Of a stretch of DNA of 64,000 nucleotides, positions 9,564 through 18,074 are shown one piece after another. Source of the DNA: Solobacterium sp. (lineage in GTDB: Bacteria; Bacillota_I; Bacilli_A; Erysipelotrichales; Erysipelotrichaceae); contig JAGAVW010000057.1 of NCBI GenBank assembly GCA_017941735.1, forward strand, positions 62,001-126,000, written 5' to 3'. Each line of letters starts with the position of its first letter. Position 1 is the stretch's first letter. The position numbers were made by a program, and so were the translations under genes. Under the pieces are notes generated by a model, which was not told the origin of the DNA, did no database searches, and worked only from the letters and a program-made list of their open reading frames with translations.

Positions 9564-11246
9564 ATGCGATTAAACAATAGTTACTTTTTTACTTTAAGAG
9601 AAGATGTAAAAGATGAAGATTCCATTAGTTCTAATTTACTCGTACGAGCTGGATTTATTAAAAAGAGTTCGAGTGGCGTTTATATGATGCTACCGATGGG
9701 CTTACGTGTGTTAAACAAGATTAATCAAATCATTCGTGAAGAAATGGATAAAACAGGTTGCCAAGAATTATTAATGCCTGCTTTGATTCCAGAAGAAGTC
9801 TATGTGGATAGTGGGCGTCGAGCTGGATTTGGTAGTAGTATGTTCTCTTTACAAGATCGTAAGGGACAACCTTATGTTTTAGGTCCTACACATGAAGAAT
9901 TATTTGCGATTGCCGCAAAAATGAAGATTCAATCTTATAAAGATATGCCCTTCTCTCTTTATCAAATTGAAACAAAATATCGAGATGAACCACGTCCACG
10001 TTATGGCTTAATCCGCGTGCGTGAATTCCAAATGAAGGATGCGTATACCTTTGATGTGGATGAAGCAGGTTTAGATGTTGCTTATCAAAAACAATTTAAT
10101 GCCTATAAAAATATTATGGATCGCTTACACCTGGAATATGTCATCGTTAAGGCAGATACCGGTGTGATGGGTGGCTTATTAAGTGAAGAATTCCAAGCAT
10201 TAGCACCGATCGGAGAAGATATCCTAGTATTATGTGACTCCTGTGATTTTGCGAGCAACATTGAAATTGCGCAAACCATCCCTTCCCAAAAAGAAAAGGA
10301 AGAAGAAAAAGAACTTGAAAAAGTGGAAACGCCACATTGTTCTTCCATTGAAGAAGTAAGTGCGTTCCTAAATCTACCACAATCCAAATGCATGAAAGCA
10401 TTATTAATGAATGTAGATGGTGAATTTACCGTCTTCTTTGTACGTGGAGATCGTGAATTAAATGAAGCGAAAGCATTAAGACTATTAAATGCAAAAGAGA
10501 TTTCCTTTGCGGATGATGCTTTAATAGCGACAAGTAATGCTTGTCCTGGCTTTACTGGGCCTATTGGCTTAAATGCACGTAAAGTCATTGACCAAGAATT
10601 ATTAACCCTCAATAACTTAGTGTGTGGTGCCAATGAAGTAAACTACCATTATCAAAATGTAAATCCAAAAGATTACACCTATGATGTAGTTGGTGATATT
10701 GTCAATGTCATGGAGGGAGATGTTTGCCCTATTTGCGGTGGCAAAATTCACTTTGCGCATGGGATTGAAGTCGGAAATACCTTTAAATTAGGTACCAAGT
10801 ATTCCAAAGCCTTAGGCTTACAATACTTAGATTCTAGTAATACCCTTCAATATGTTTGGATGGGCTCTTACGGGATTGGCCCAGCGCGCGCAATGGCAGC
10901 CCTAGTCGAACAAAATGCGGATGAAAATGGAATCAATTGGCCTAGTGATTTAGCACCTTATCAAGTCGCAATCGTACCAATTTCTATGAAAGATGAAGAA
11001 CAAGTACGCATCGCGAATGAACTTTATGAAGCATGTCTTCAAAAAGGATTGGAAGTACTCATTGATGATCGCGATGAAAGACCAGGTGTGAAATTTAAGG
11101 ATATGGAATTAATTGGGATCCCCTATCGGATTACCGTAGGAAAAGGTGTCAAAGACAATCTTGTTGAACTCAAACCACGGGTTGGAGATAAGATAGAAGT
11201 TCCAATTGAAGAAGCTATTGAAAAACTAATTGAAATGATGAAATAA
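9564..11246 (+). CDS. proS: Proline--tRNA ligase
   Basis: This 560-residue protein charges tRNA-Pro and is close to the usual bacterial length. It is the bacterial type, with a cis-editing insertion (about residues 225-385) between class II motifs 2 and 3. Motif 2 appears as KYRDEPRPRYGLIRVREFQM and motif 3 as GSYGIGPARAMAA. Two cysteine pairs flank the editing domain (LCDSC and CPICGG) and may form a zinc site. The C-terminal anticodon-binding domain begins at about residue 470. The gene stands alone between its own promoter and a terminator. Confidence 0.97.
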   Translation: MRLNNSYFFTLREDVKDEDSISSNLLVRAGFIKKSSSGVYMMLPMGLRVLNKINQIIREEMDKTGCQELLMPALIPEEVYVDSGRRAGFGSSMFSLQDRKGQPYVLGPTHEELFAIAAKMKIQSYKDMPFSLYQIETKYRDEPRPRYGLIRVREFQMKDAYTFDVDEAGLDVAYQKQFNAYKNIMDRLHLEYVIVKADTGVMGGLLSEEFQALAPIGEDILVLCDSCDFASNIEIAQTIPSQKEKEEEKELEKVETPHCSSIEEVSAFLNLPQSKCMKALLMNVDGEFTVFFVRGDRELNEAKALRLLNAKEISFADDALIATSNACPGFTGPIGLNARKVIDQELLTLNNLVCGANEVNYHYQNVNPKDYTYDVVGDIVNVMEGDVCPICGGKIHFAHGIEVGNTFKLGTKYSKALGLQYLDSSNTLQYVWMGSYGIGPARAMAALVEQNADENGINWPSDLAPYQVAIVPISMKDEEQVRIANELYEACLQKGLEVLIDDRDERPGVKFKDMELIGIPYRITVGKGVKDNLVELKPRVGDKIEVPIEEAIEKLIEMMK

Positions 11247-11247
11247 A

Positions 11248-11280
11248 AATGAATGTGTGTTATCACACATTCATTTCTTT
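11248..11280. terminator. Bidirectional terminator between proS and HAD phosphatase
   Basis: A 12-bp perfect stem (11248-11259 with 11264-11275) has a TTAT loop. It is followed by TCTTTT on the plus strand and by TTTTTATTT on the minus strand, so it can serve both converging genes. Confidence 0.85.
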
Positions 11281-11286
11281 TACTAA

Positions 11287-12450
11287 TTATTGAGGCATTA
11301 ATACGTAGTTGTATTCCAGTTTATTGAGATGTGGAATCCAATCATTTCGTGTTGTTATGGTATTTGGGGCAGGGATGACTTCTTTTTCGATATATTGTTG
11401 TTCCGCTTTAGAGATATTATCAGGATAGATTTGTGCAAAGTCATTCGCCATAGAGATTGGGGTATAACCTTTTTCAATATAGTCTTTTGATTTTTCTTCC
11501 CAGTTTTGTTTTCCCCATTCTCTTACTGCATCATCGGCTACAATCATATATGCTTCCGCAGGATGAGGATTCCGCGAATCAATTGCATAATTCATCATAC
11601 TTGTATCACTACCACTATTCCCAAACGCAAGTACAGGACGTTGTCCAATTTCTTGTTCAATGTAGATGGATTTATTGGCATTTAAATTCTTTTGGACAAA
11701 GCCACCGGTTAGAACTAAATCATCACCATTGTTGTATTTATAATCCATATTTGAAGATACTGTTTCATAGCCTCTTTCTTTGATTTCAAAATCGGTTCCA
11801 ATCACATGATTTGGTGTCACATAATCTTTGATTGGGGAATTTGCGACAATAGCCCGTGTGGTATTACGCTCTGTACCACTTATGACATAAATCGTATATC
11901 CATTGTTATAGAGATATTCAACAAGTTCTACCATTGGTAAATAGAAACCATCAATATAACGCATATTATTAAAGCTATCGGTTTTCTTTTGCCCAAATTC
12001 CACAACATAATTATAGAATTCTTCTACCGTCATGCCCGCATAAGCTTTTGCGAAGTTACGTGCTAAGGATTCATCAGCCGTATAACCTGGTTTAATCGAA
12101 GCAGCGATTTGTTTTAATTCATTCGATACGCGTTCTGGATGATCATTTAAACAATATTCAATAAACATCATCGTATCGTAATAGGTATAATATGTTTCAC
12201 AAGTTAATGTCCCATCCATATCAAATACGGCAATGCGGTCTTTTTCTTCAATAAAATTCTCTGAATCGTTTGGATTGGTCGTCTTTTCAACAAAGTCTCT
12301 TAGCTTTTGTGCAACTTCCGAATCCTTTGCCCAGTATTTTGTTAATGGTTCCTCTTCTGCATATACAAATCCTTTTCCTAAGAATAATAAGCAGAAAACC
12401 ATCAGAAACATCATACCGAAACGAATGAAATTACGTTTACTCTTTTTCAT
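11287..12450 (-). CDS. Secreted HAD-family phosphatase
   Basis: A 387-residue protein with an N-terminal signal peptide (basic start, then a hydrophobic stretch at about residues 10-30 ending near VYAEE). The HAD nucleophile motif is clear (VFDMDGTLT, near residue 75). The motif II-like VISGT and the acidic motif IV (FGNSGSDTSMM) follow, with a long cap between motifs I and II. It is probably an extracytoplasmic phosphomonoesterase; the substrate cannot be read from the sequence. It is a single gene with its own promoter. Confidence 0.85.
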   Translation of the reverse strand: MKKSKRNFIRFGMMFLMVFCLLFLGKGFVYAEEEPLTKYWAKDSEVAQKLRDFVEKTTNPNDSENFIEEKDRIAVFDMDGTLTCETYYTYYDTMMFIEYCLNDHPERVSNELKQIAASIKPGYTADESLARNFAKAYAGMTVEEFYNYVVEFGQKKTDSFNNMRYIDGFYLPMVELVEYLYNNGYTIYVISGTERNTTRAIVANSPIKDYVTPNHVIGTDFEIKERGYETVSSNMDYKYNNGDDLVLTGGFVQKNLNANKSIYIEQEIGQRPVLAFGNSGSDTSMMNYAIDSRNPHPAEAYMIVADDAVREWGKQNWEEKSKDYIEKGYTPISMANDFAQIYPDNISKAEQQYIEKEVIPAPNTITTRNDWIPHLNKLEYNYVLMPQ

Positions 12451-12481
12451 TTACAACATCCCCTTTAATCTAACCATATAG

Positions 12482-12510
12482 ATTATAACACTCTGTTCGA
12501 AAACAAAAAA
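12482..12510 (-). promoter_or_regulatory. Promoter of HAD phosphatase gene
   Basis: TATAAT (12487-12482) lies 17 bases from TTTTTT (12510-12505). The weak -35 falls inside the T tract of the hydrogenase operon terminator, so the two signals physically overlap. Confidence 0.5.
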
Positions 12511-12531
12511 AGGATTGAGTTTCCTCAATCC
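12502..12531 (-). terminator. Terminator of the hydrogenase operon
   Basis: An 8-bp stem (GGATTGAG paired with CTCAATCC, loop GAAA on the minus strand) is followed by seven or more T residues. It lies just after the hydA stop codon. Confidence 0.9.
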
Positions 12532-12539
12532 TCTAAAGC

Positions 12540-14300
12540 TTAGAATACATTGAATTTCTCTTTTGGAGAATAGCTTGTATGTAATAGTTTTTCTGCTAGT
12601 TCACTACCCGGTTTTTCGAGATAATCGTTATACAATTGTTGAATTTGTGGATTATCACTGGAAACACGTATTTCACAGAGTTCGTCCTCTTCATACAATG
12701 CATTCATACGTAATTCTTTATAGCCATATCCAAGTTTTCCATTCTTAATACGGCTTGGAACGATGGATTGTCCACCACCATTGATACAGCCTCCTGGACA
12801 TCCCATGATTTCAATGAAGGTATATTTTGATGTACCAGCTTTAACTTCTTCTAATAGTGGACGTGCAAAGAACATCGAAGAAGCAATCGCAATCCAAATC
12901 TTTGTGCCATTTAGATCAATTTCTGCTTCTTTTACGCCTGCCATACCACGGCAAGCTTCAAAGTCTACTTTTTCAAGTTTCTTACCATCCAGTTTTTGTT
13001 TTACCGTTCTTAATGCAGCTTCCATAACACCACCGGTTGCACCAAAGATAACACCGGCACCGGTATAATCGCCTAAGAGATCTTCATCAAACTTTTCATC
13101 TGGTAATTCATTAAAGTCAATTCCGAACATTTTGATGAGTCTTCCGCACTCTCTTGTTGTAAGAACCGCATCGACATCACGATATCCAGTTGTATTGCAT
13201 TCTTCACGTTCAATTTCAGACTTCTTAGCAATACATGGCATAATACTTACCATATAGATATCTTCTGGACGTTTGCCCATTCTTTCTGCCCAATAGCTCT
13301 TAGAAATCGCCCCAAGCATCATATGTGGTGATTTTGCCGAAGACAAGTGTGGTAAGAGTTCTGGATATTCAAATTCAATGAAGCGCACCCATCCTGGTGA
13401 ACAAGAGGTAAACATTGGTAAGGTTCCTTTGTTTTCTAAACGCTCAAGAAGTTCGTTTCCTTCTTCCATGATGGTTAAGTCGGCACCAAAGTTTGTATCG
13501 TATACACGATCAAATCCACATCTTCTTAATGCCGCAACCATTTTCCCTGTAACACGTGTGCCAATTGGTAAACCAAATTCTTCTCCAAGGGAAGCACGTA
13601 CTGCAGGTGCAGTTTGGACAATAACGGTCTTTTCTGGATCATTGAGGGCTTTAACAACATCACTAATCGCTTCTTTTTCGGTTAAGGCACCTACTGGACA
13701 GTTGATGACACATTGTCCACATTGCATACAGTCTACATTCGCAAAGCTTTGGTTGTAGATTGGCGCAACAATCGTCTTAAAGCCACGGTTTTCAAAGCCA
13801 AGAATACCTAAAGATTGTACTTTCTTACAAGTTTCAATACATCTTCCACACAAGACACATTTGGATGTATCACGTACGATTCCATAACTGAAATCATCGT
13901 AGGTTGTTTCGGTCTTCTCGCCTTCATACATGTTTTCACGAATTCCTAACTCTTCACAAAGGGTTTGGAGTTCACAATGTTGATTCCGTTTACAAGATAA
14001 ACAATTCTTATTGTGGTTGGACATGATTAATTCGACCGAATTACGACGTCCTTTCAGTGCACGCTCGGAATTAGTGAATACTTCCATGCCTTCAGAAACT
14101 GGAGTAGTACATGCGGAAAGCAATGCACGTGCACCCTTTACTTCTACTAGGCATACACGACATGCCCCACTTTTATTAATGTCTTTTAAATAACATAGGG
14201 TTGGAATATGAATACCCGCATTTTGGGCTGCTTGTAAGACTGTTTCTCCGCTTTCAGCAGTAATCTCACGATTATTAATTTTTAAATTAACGACTGACAT
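12540..14300 (-). CDS. hydA: [FeFe]-hydrogenase catalytic subunit, NADH-linked type
   Basis: A 586-residue protein that reduces protons to H2 or oxidises H2 at an H-cluster. It has an N-terminal [2Fe-2S] ferredoxin domain (about 1-80), a His-ligated [4Fe-4S] site (NHNKNCLSC), two [4Fe-4S] motifs (CVLCGRCIETC and CMQCGQCVINC), the H-cluster domain, and a C-terminal small-subunit domain. H-cluster motifs read TSCSPGW, MPCIAKK and MGCPGGCINGGGQ. The first differs from the textbook TSCCPxW. Domain order and the NuoE- and NuoF-like neighbours match the trimeric bifurcating enzymes that couple NADH and reduced ferredoxin to H2. It is the last gene of the operon. The maturases HydE, HydF and HydG are not in the window. 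Confidence 0.95.
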   Translation of the reverse strand: MSVVNLKINNREITAESGETVLQAAQNAGIHIPTLCYLKDINKSGACRVCLVEVKGARALLSACTTPVSEGMEVFTNSERALKGRRNSVELIMSNHNKNCLSCKRNQHCELQTLCEELGIRENMYEGEKTETTYDDFSYGIVRDTSKCVLCGRCIETCKKVQSLGILGFENRGFKTIVAPIYNQSFANVDCMQCGQCVINCPVGALTEKEAISDVVKALNDPEKTVIVQTAPAVRASLGEEFGLPIGTRVTGKMVAALRRCGFDRVYDTNFGADLTIMEEGNELLERLENKGTLPMFTSCSPGWVRFIEFEYPELLPHLSSAKSPHMMLGAISKSYWAERMGKRPEDIYMVSIMPCIAKKSEIEREECNTTGYRDVDAVLTTRECGRLIKMFGIDFNELPDEKFDEDLLGDYTGAGVIFGATGGVMEAALRTVKQKLDGKKLEKVDFEACRGMAGVKEAEIDLNGTKIWIAIASSMFFARPLLEEVKAGTSKYTFIEIMGCPGGCINGGGQSIVPSRIKNGKLGYGYKELRMNALYEEDELCEIRVSSDNPQIQQLYNDYLEKPGSELAEKLLHTSYSPKEKFNVF

Positions 14301-14312
14301 TCTTGCTTCCTC

Positions 14313-16109
14313 CTAACCTCTTATTACAGCACCAAAGTGGCAAGCCGTCATACATCCGCCACATTTAATACATTTTGCTTCATCAATGACAAATGGTTGT
14401 TTACCAGGAACACCTGTAATTGCTTCCACAGGACATTGTCTAGCACAAGCAGAACACTTTTTACAGAGGTCTGGATTGATCTTATAAGTGAGTAAGTCTT
14501 TACATACGCCTGCTGGACATTTTTTATCCACGATATGCGCAATGTATTCATCTCTGAAATAACGTAATGTCGAAAGAACGGGGTTAGGTGCGGTTTGTCC
14601 AAGTCCACAAAGTGCCGAGTCTTGGATTTCATGACAAAGATCTTCCATTTCTTGAAGAAGTTCCATTGTCCCTTCTCCTTTGGTAATCTTTGTTAACATT
14701 TCTAATAAGCGCTTTGTGCCAACACGACATGGGGTACACTTACCACATGATTCTTCAACGATGAATTCCATATAGAAACGTGCGACGTCAACCATACAGT
14801 TATCTTCATCTAGAACAATCATGCCACCTGAACCCATCATGGAACCTGCTTGAATGAGGTTGTCATAATCAATTGGGGTATCTAATTCGTTTTCCGTTAA
14901 ACATCCACCGGAAGGACCACCGGTTTGCACCGCTTTAAAGGCCTTATTATTTGGACAACCACCACCAATTTCATAGATGATTTCACGTAATGTGGTACCC
15001 ATTGGGATTTCGACTAAACCGGTATTCTTAATCTTTCCACCTAAAGCAAAGACTTTAGTACCTTTGGATTTTTCGGTACCGATTTGGTTATACCAACTCG
15101 CGCCATTTAGTAGAATTTGGGCAACGTTTGCGAGGGTTTCTACGTTATTGATACTGGTTGGTTTGCCCCAAACACCGGATACAGCTGGAAATGGTGGCTT
15201 TGGATTTGGCATACCACGTTTGCCTTCAATGGAGGCAATTAAAGCTGTTTCTTCTCCACATACGAAGGCACCTGCACCTAAACGAATCTCTAAATCGAAA
15301 CTGAATTCGCTCCCAAATATATTTTTACCTAATAAACCAAGTTCTTTTGCTTGATCAATCGCAACTTGAAGACGATGCACCGCAATTGGATATTCAGCAC
15401 GGATGTAAATATAGCCTTGTTTTGCGCCAACCGCATAAGCCATAATTTCCATTCCTTCAATGACTGCGTGTGGGTCTCCTTCCAAGATGGAACGGTCCAT
15501 AAATGCACCTGGATCACCTTCATCCGCATTACAGATGACATACTTTTCATCACCAGGTTGGTCTTTTTGGAATTGCCATTTCACACCTGCTGGGAAGCCT
15601 CCGCCTCCTCTTCCTCTTAAACCAGAAGCTTTCATTTCATCAATGACTTCTTGTGGTGTCATAGAAGATAAGACTTTACCTAAAGCCTCATAACCATTCA
15701 TCGCAATGTATTCCGAAATATCTTCAGGATTGATTTTTCCGCAATTACGAAGCGCGATTCTTTGTTGTTTTTCGTAGAATTTGATTTTATCAATATCAAG
15801 GATCTTTTCATGTGTTTCTAAGTCTTCATCACTTAATTCAAGTGACTCAACAACACGCCCTTTATAAAGATGTTCACTAACAATCTTTTCAACATCTTCT
15901 GGTTTTACATGGGCATAGAATGTTTTATCTGGATAAACCGCAACAATTGGACCTTTTTGACACAAACCAAAACATCCCGTTTTAACAACTTTGACTTCTT
16001 GGTCTAATCCATATTCTTTCAAATATTTATTAAAGTTTTCAAAAATTTCAGATGATTGGCTTGCCGAACAACCGGTTCCAGCACAGGTCAAGACATTTGT
16101 ACGATACAT
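14313..16109 (-). CDS. hydB: NuoF-like flavoprotein subunit of the hydrogenase
   Basis: A 598-residue NAD(H)-handling subunit. An N-terminal thioredoxin-like [2Fe-2S] domain (CAGTGC, CFGLC) is followed by the FMN/NADH-binding NuoF core (GRGGGGFPAG near residue 170, then GAGAFVCGEETALI), the SLBB and NuoF [4Fe-4S] regions (ESCGKCTPCRVG), and two C-terminal ferredoxin clusters (CKKCSACARQC and CIKCGGCMTAC). This is the normal architecture of HydB in NADH-dependent and bifurcating hydrogenases, where it oxidises NADH and divides electrons. It is 12 bases upstream of hydA. Confidence 0.95.
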   Translation of the reverse strand: MYRTNVLTCAGTGCSASQSSEIFENFNKYLKEYGLDQEVKVVKTGCFGLCQKGPIVAVYPDKTFYAHVKPEDVEKIVSEHLYKGRVVESLELSDEDLETHEKILDIDKIKFYEKQQRIALRNCGKINPEDISEYIAMNGYEALGKVLSSMTPQEVIDEMKASGLRGRGGGGFPAGVKWQFQKDQPGDEKYVICNADEGDPGAFMDRSILEGDPHAVIEGMEIMAYAVGAKQGYIYIRAEYPIAVHRLQVAIDQAKELGLLGKNIFGSEFSFDLEIRLGAGAFVCGEETALIASIEGKRGMPNPKPPFPAVSGVWGKPTSINNVETLANVAQILLNGASWYNQIGTEKSKGTKVFALGGKIKNTGLVEIPMGTTLREIIYEIGGGCPNNKAFKAVQTGGPSGGCLTENELDTPIDYDNLIQAGSMMGSGGMIVLDEDNCMVDVARFYMEFIVEESCGKCTPCRVGTKRLLEMLTKITKGEGTMELLQEMEDLCHEIQDSALCGLGQTAPNPVLSTLRYFRDEYIAHIVDKKCPAGVCKDLLTYKINPDLCKKCSACARQCPVEAITGVPGKQPFVIDEAKCIKCGGCMTACHFGAVIRG

Positions 16110-16112
16110 AAA

Positions 16113-16490
16113 TTATCGAGCCTCTGCTTTCTTTGCCGCATCTACCGTATACTCTTCTAAGATATGTCCTTTCCCGACATGTTCTTCAAGAATACGGGTT
16201 GCTTTTTCTGGATCAACATAAACATAAGTTGTATGTTCTCCATCTTTCCCATAAACTTCTACAATTGGTTCATACACGCACATACCAATACAGCCTGTTT
16301 GTGTTACCACACAGTTGTAGTTCTTTTCAGCGGTTTCTTCCACGAGTTTATTCAAAACGGGACGTGCACCTGCTGCGATACCACAGGTAGCCATACCAAC
16401 GACAACTCGATAGTCTTTACCACCTTCACGCATTTCCACCTTTTTCAAGGCTTCTTCACGCATTTTTTTGAGATCCTCCAAACTCTTCAT
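16113..16490 (-). CDS. (2Fe-2S) ferredoxin-domain protein of hydrogenase operon
   Basis: A 125-residue thioredoxin-like [2Fe-2S] protein. The four cluster cysteines are in two groups (ATCGIAAGA near residue 35 and TGCIGMC near residue 80). It resembles the N-terminal domain of the adjacent NuoF-like subunit and of NuoE. It probably serves as an electron-transfer subunit or a partner of the sensory proteins. It overlaps the upstream HATPase gene by four bases (ATGA type), so translation is coupled. Confidence 0.88.
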   Translation of the reverse strand: MKSLEDLKKMREEALKKVEMREGGKDYRVVVGMATCGIAAGARPVLNKLVEETAEKNYNCVVTQTGCIGMCVYEPIVEVYGKDGEHTTYVYVDPEKATRILEEHVGKGHILEEYTVDAAKKAEAR

Positions 16491-17044
16491 AACTGCTCCT
16501 CCTTTGCTTGTTGTATACCTTCATTTATATAATCTCGAATCCATAATAGGATTTGTGGCTCATTTAATGGTACTTCATCTCCTAGCTCTTTTCGCACCTC
16601 TATTGTATCAAAAGCGAACTCATTTGAATCATTTTTATACGTAAATTGATAGTTAATATCGGCATTGCCTTGGATGGCAGCCATCATCATTTCCCCAAGG
16701 TTTCCTAGGGGTGGTAAGTCGATATGCGAGCGTTGCAAGGAAACATAGACCGTTGTACCAACTCCTAATTGGCTTTTCACATCGAAGACTCCATTACATT
16801 GCTCCGTTAAACCTTTCATAAACGAGACACCTAATCCCACTTTGCGGGTTGTTCTCCCGGTTGTAAAGGGGTCTGTTACCCGCTTTACCATTTCTTCACT
16901 CATCCCTTTACCGTTATCTTCAAGTTCAATCTGAATTTCATCTTTCGCTTTAGAATCAATGAATAAGATACGTATTAAGCTTGCGCCAGCAGCTATGCTA
17001 TTCATAATAATTTCAAGCATATGCATGGCTAAATCTTGCATCAT
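16487..17044 (-). CDS. HATPase-domain protein (first of two in the operon)
   Basis: A 185-residue GHKL-type ATP-binding protein with no histidine phosphoacceptor or sensor domain. The N box (MNSIAAGAS), G1 (DNGKGM) and G2 (GLGVSFMKG) are present in about residues 1-105; the last 80 residues are unassigned. Related stand-alone ATPases sit next to [FeFe]-hydrogenase genes in many Clostridia; their job is unproven. It may act as a protein kinase, in anti-sigma style, within a redox-sensing pathway. It overlaps the PHP gene by four bases. Confidence 0.85.
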   Translation of the reverse strand: MMQDLAMHMLEIIMNSIAAGASLIRILFIDSKAKDEIQIELEDNGKGMSEEMVKRVTDPFTTGRTTRKVGLGVSFMKGLTEQCNGVFDVKSQLGVGTTVYVSLQRSHIDLPPLGNLGEMMMAAIQGNADINYQFTYKNDSNEFAFDTIEVRKELGDEVPLNEPQILLWIRDYINEGIQQAKEEQL

Positions 17045-17742
17045 GTTGTATCACCCCATAACATTTGATAAACACTATCCTCCATTGCGTGCTCTTTCTC
17101 AGACATATCAACCAAGCGATGTGCATCCGAATCAATAAACCAATGGGTACTGTCTTTTTGAATCCAAGGATGCATCTTTAAGACGCGCTCGATTTCCTCT
17201 TCCTTTTTCACTTCAATCCCATCATAGGCTAAGTCTTGAGGGATAAAGCCTAATTGGTGCGTAATGGAGTTTTGTCGATCTAAGACATGGGCTAGGATGA
17301 CTTTCCCTCCATAGTCATGGATGGCTTGCACACACGCTTCTAAAGAAGCATTGAGTGATACGATGAGTAAGCCTTGTAGTTTTTCAATCACTTCGTCTTT
17401 TTCATTACAGATTTCTTGTTTCCCAAAATAGTTTTCGTCATTTTGTATGAATGGAAGTTTTTCATCAATCCATTCTTGAAATCTTAATGCTTTTTCTAAC
17501 TGGTTAAATAAACCTAAGACATGCACTTCTTCTGCACTTTCTAGCTCGCATCCATATAAGACCGATAAGCCTAAGGAATCTGCTACTTTTGCGAATGCTG
17601 GCAATTGTTTTGTGGAGTTATGATCGGTTAAAGCAATCAAATCCAGCCCCTTTAACATGGCCATATTGCAGATATTATTAGGTGTCATTTCATCTTCCGC
17701 ACAGGGAGAAAGACACGAATGTAAGTGCAAATCGTAATACAT
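17041..17742 (-). CDS. PHP-domain phosphoesterase
   Basis: A 233-residue protein of the PHP superfamily. Metal-ligand motifs are visible: DLHLHS at residues 4-9, LTDHNS near 38-43, a Glu in GCELES, a His in LAHVLDR and the final DSDAHR. In this family the domain hydrolyses phosphate esters; the substrate here is unknown. Its place between HATPase and DRTGG genes suggests it removes phosphate from something the HATPase proteins make, which is inference. It starts at the last base of the DRTGG gene. Confidence 0.85.
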   Translation of the reverse strand: MYYDLHLHSCLSPCAEDEMTPNNICNMAMLKGLDLIALTDHNSTKQLPAFAKVADSLGLSVLYGCELESAEEVHVLGLFNQLEKALRFQEWIDEKLPFIQNDENYFGKQEICNEKDEVIEKLQGLLIVSLNASLEACVQAIHDYGGKVILAHVLDRQNSITHQLGFIPQDLAYDGIEVKKEEEIERVLKMHPWIQKDSTHWFIDSDAHRLVDMSEKEHAMEDSVYQMLWGDTT

Positions 17743-18074
17743 TAGACTCCTAATTCAACAAGTACTTTCGCTGTTTCATATACGGGTAATCCACTTGAAA
17801 GCACGACAATATCTTCTTCTTCCGCTTTATTCATGAATTCATCAAGGATGGGGGCATTATCGGCAATGATAATGCAAGAGAATTCTCTCAGTTTTGCAAC
17901 GGCAACCACATTTATGTGGCCTTGTACGGTAATCCAAGCTTGGCCTTGTTCGCCATTGCCCATGACCCAACTTAACAAGTCCCCACAATACGCGCCAACA
18001 ACTTCCCCTTCTAGATTCGAAGAAGTTCCTTCATCTTTCCAACCGGTTTTTTCAATTAATTCTTTAACTTTCAT
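17742..18074 (-). CDS. DRTGG-domain protein (second copy)
   Basis: A 110-residue single-domain protein. The family signature region reads AYCGDLLSWVMGN, followed by WITVQGHINVVAVAKL. DRTGG domains are found alone or fused to CBS and kinase-like domains; no biochemical role is established. It overlaps the hydrogenase-like Fe-S protein gene by 11 bases. It differs clearly from the second DRTGG protein of this operon (19666-20040), so the pair may work as a heteromer. Confidence 0.82.
   Translation of the reverse strand: MKVKELIEKTGWKDEGTSSNLEGEVVGAYCGDLLSWVMGNGEQGQAWITVQGHINVVAVAKLREFSCIIIADNAPILDEFMNKAEEEDIVVLSSGLPVYETAKVLVELGV

Noticed and set aside
10103-10633. Minus-strand open frame inside proS (176 residues)
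   Set aside because: It lies entirely opposite conserved ProRS coding sequence and shows no family motif or translation signal.
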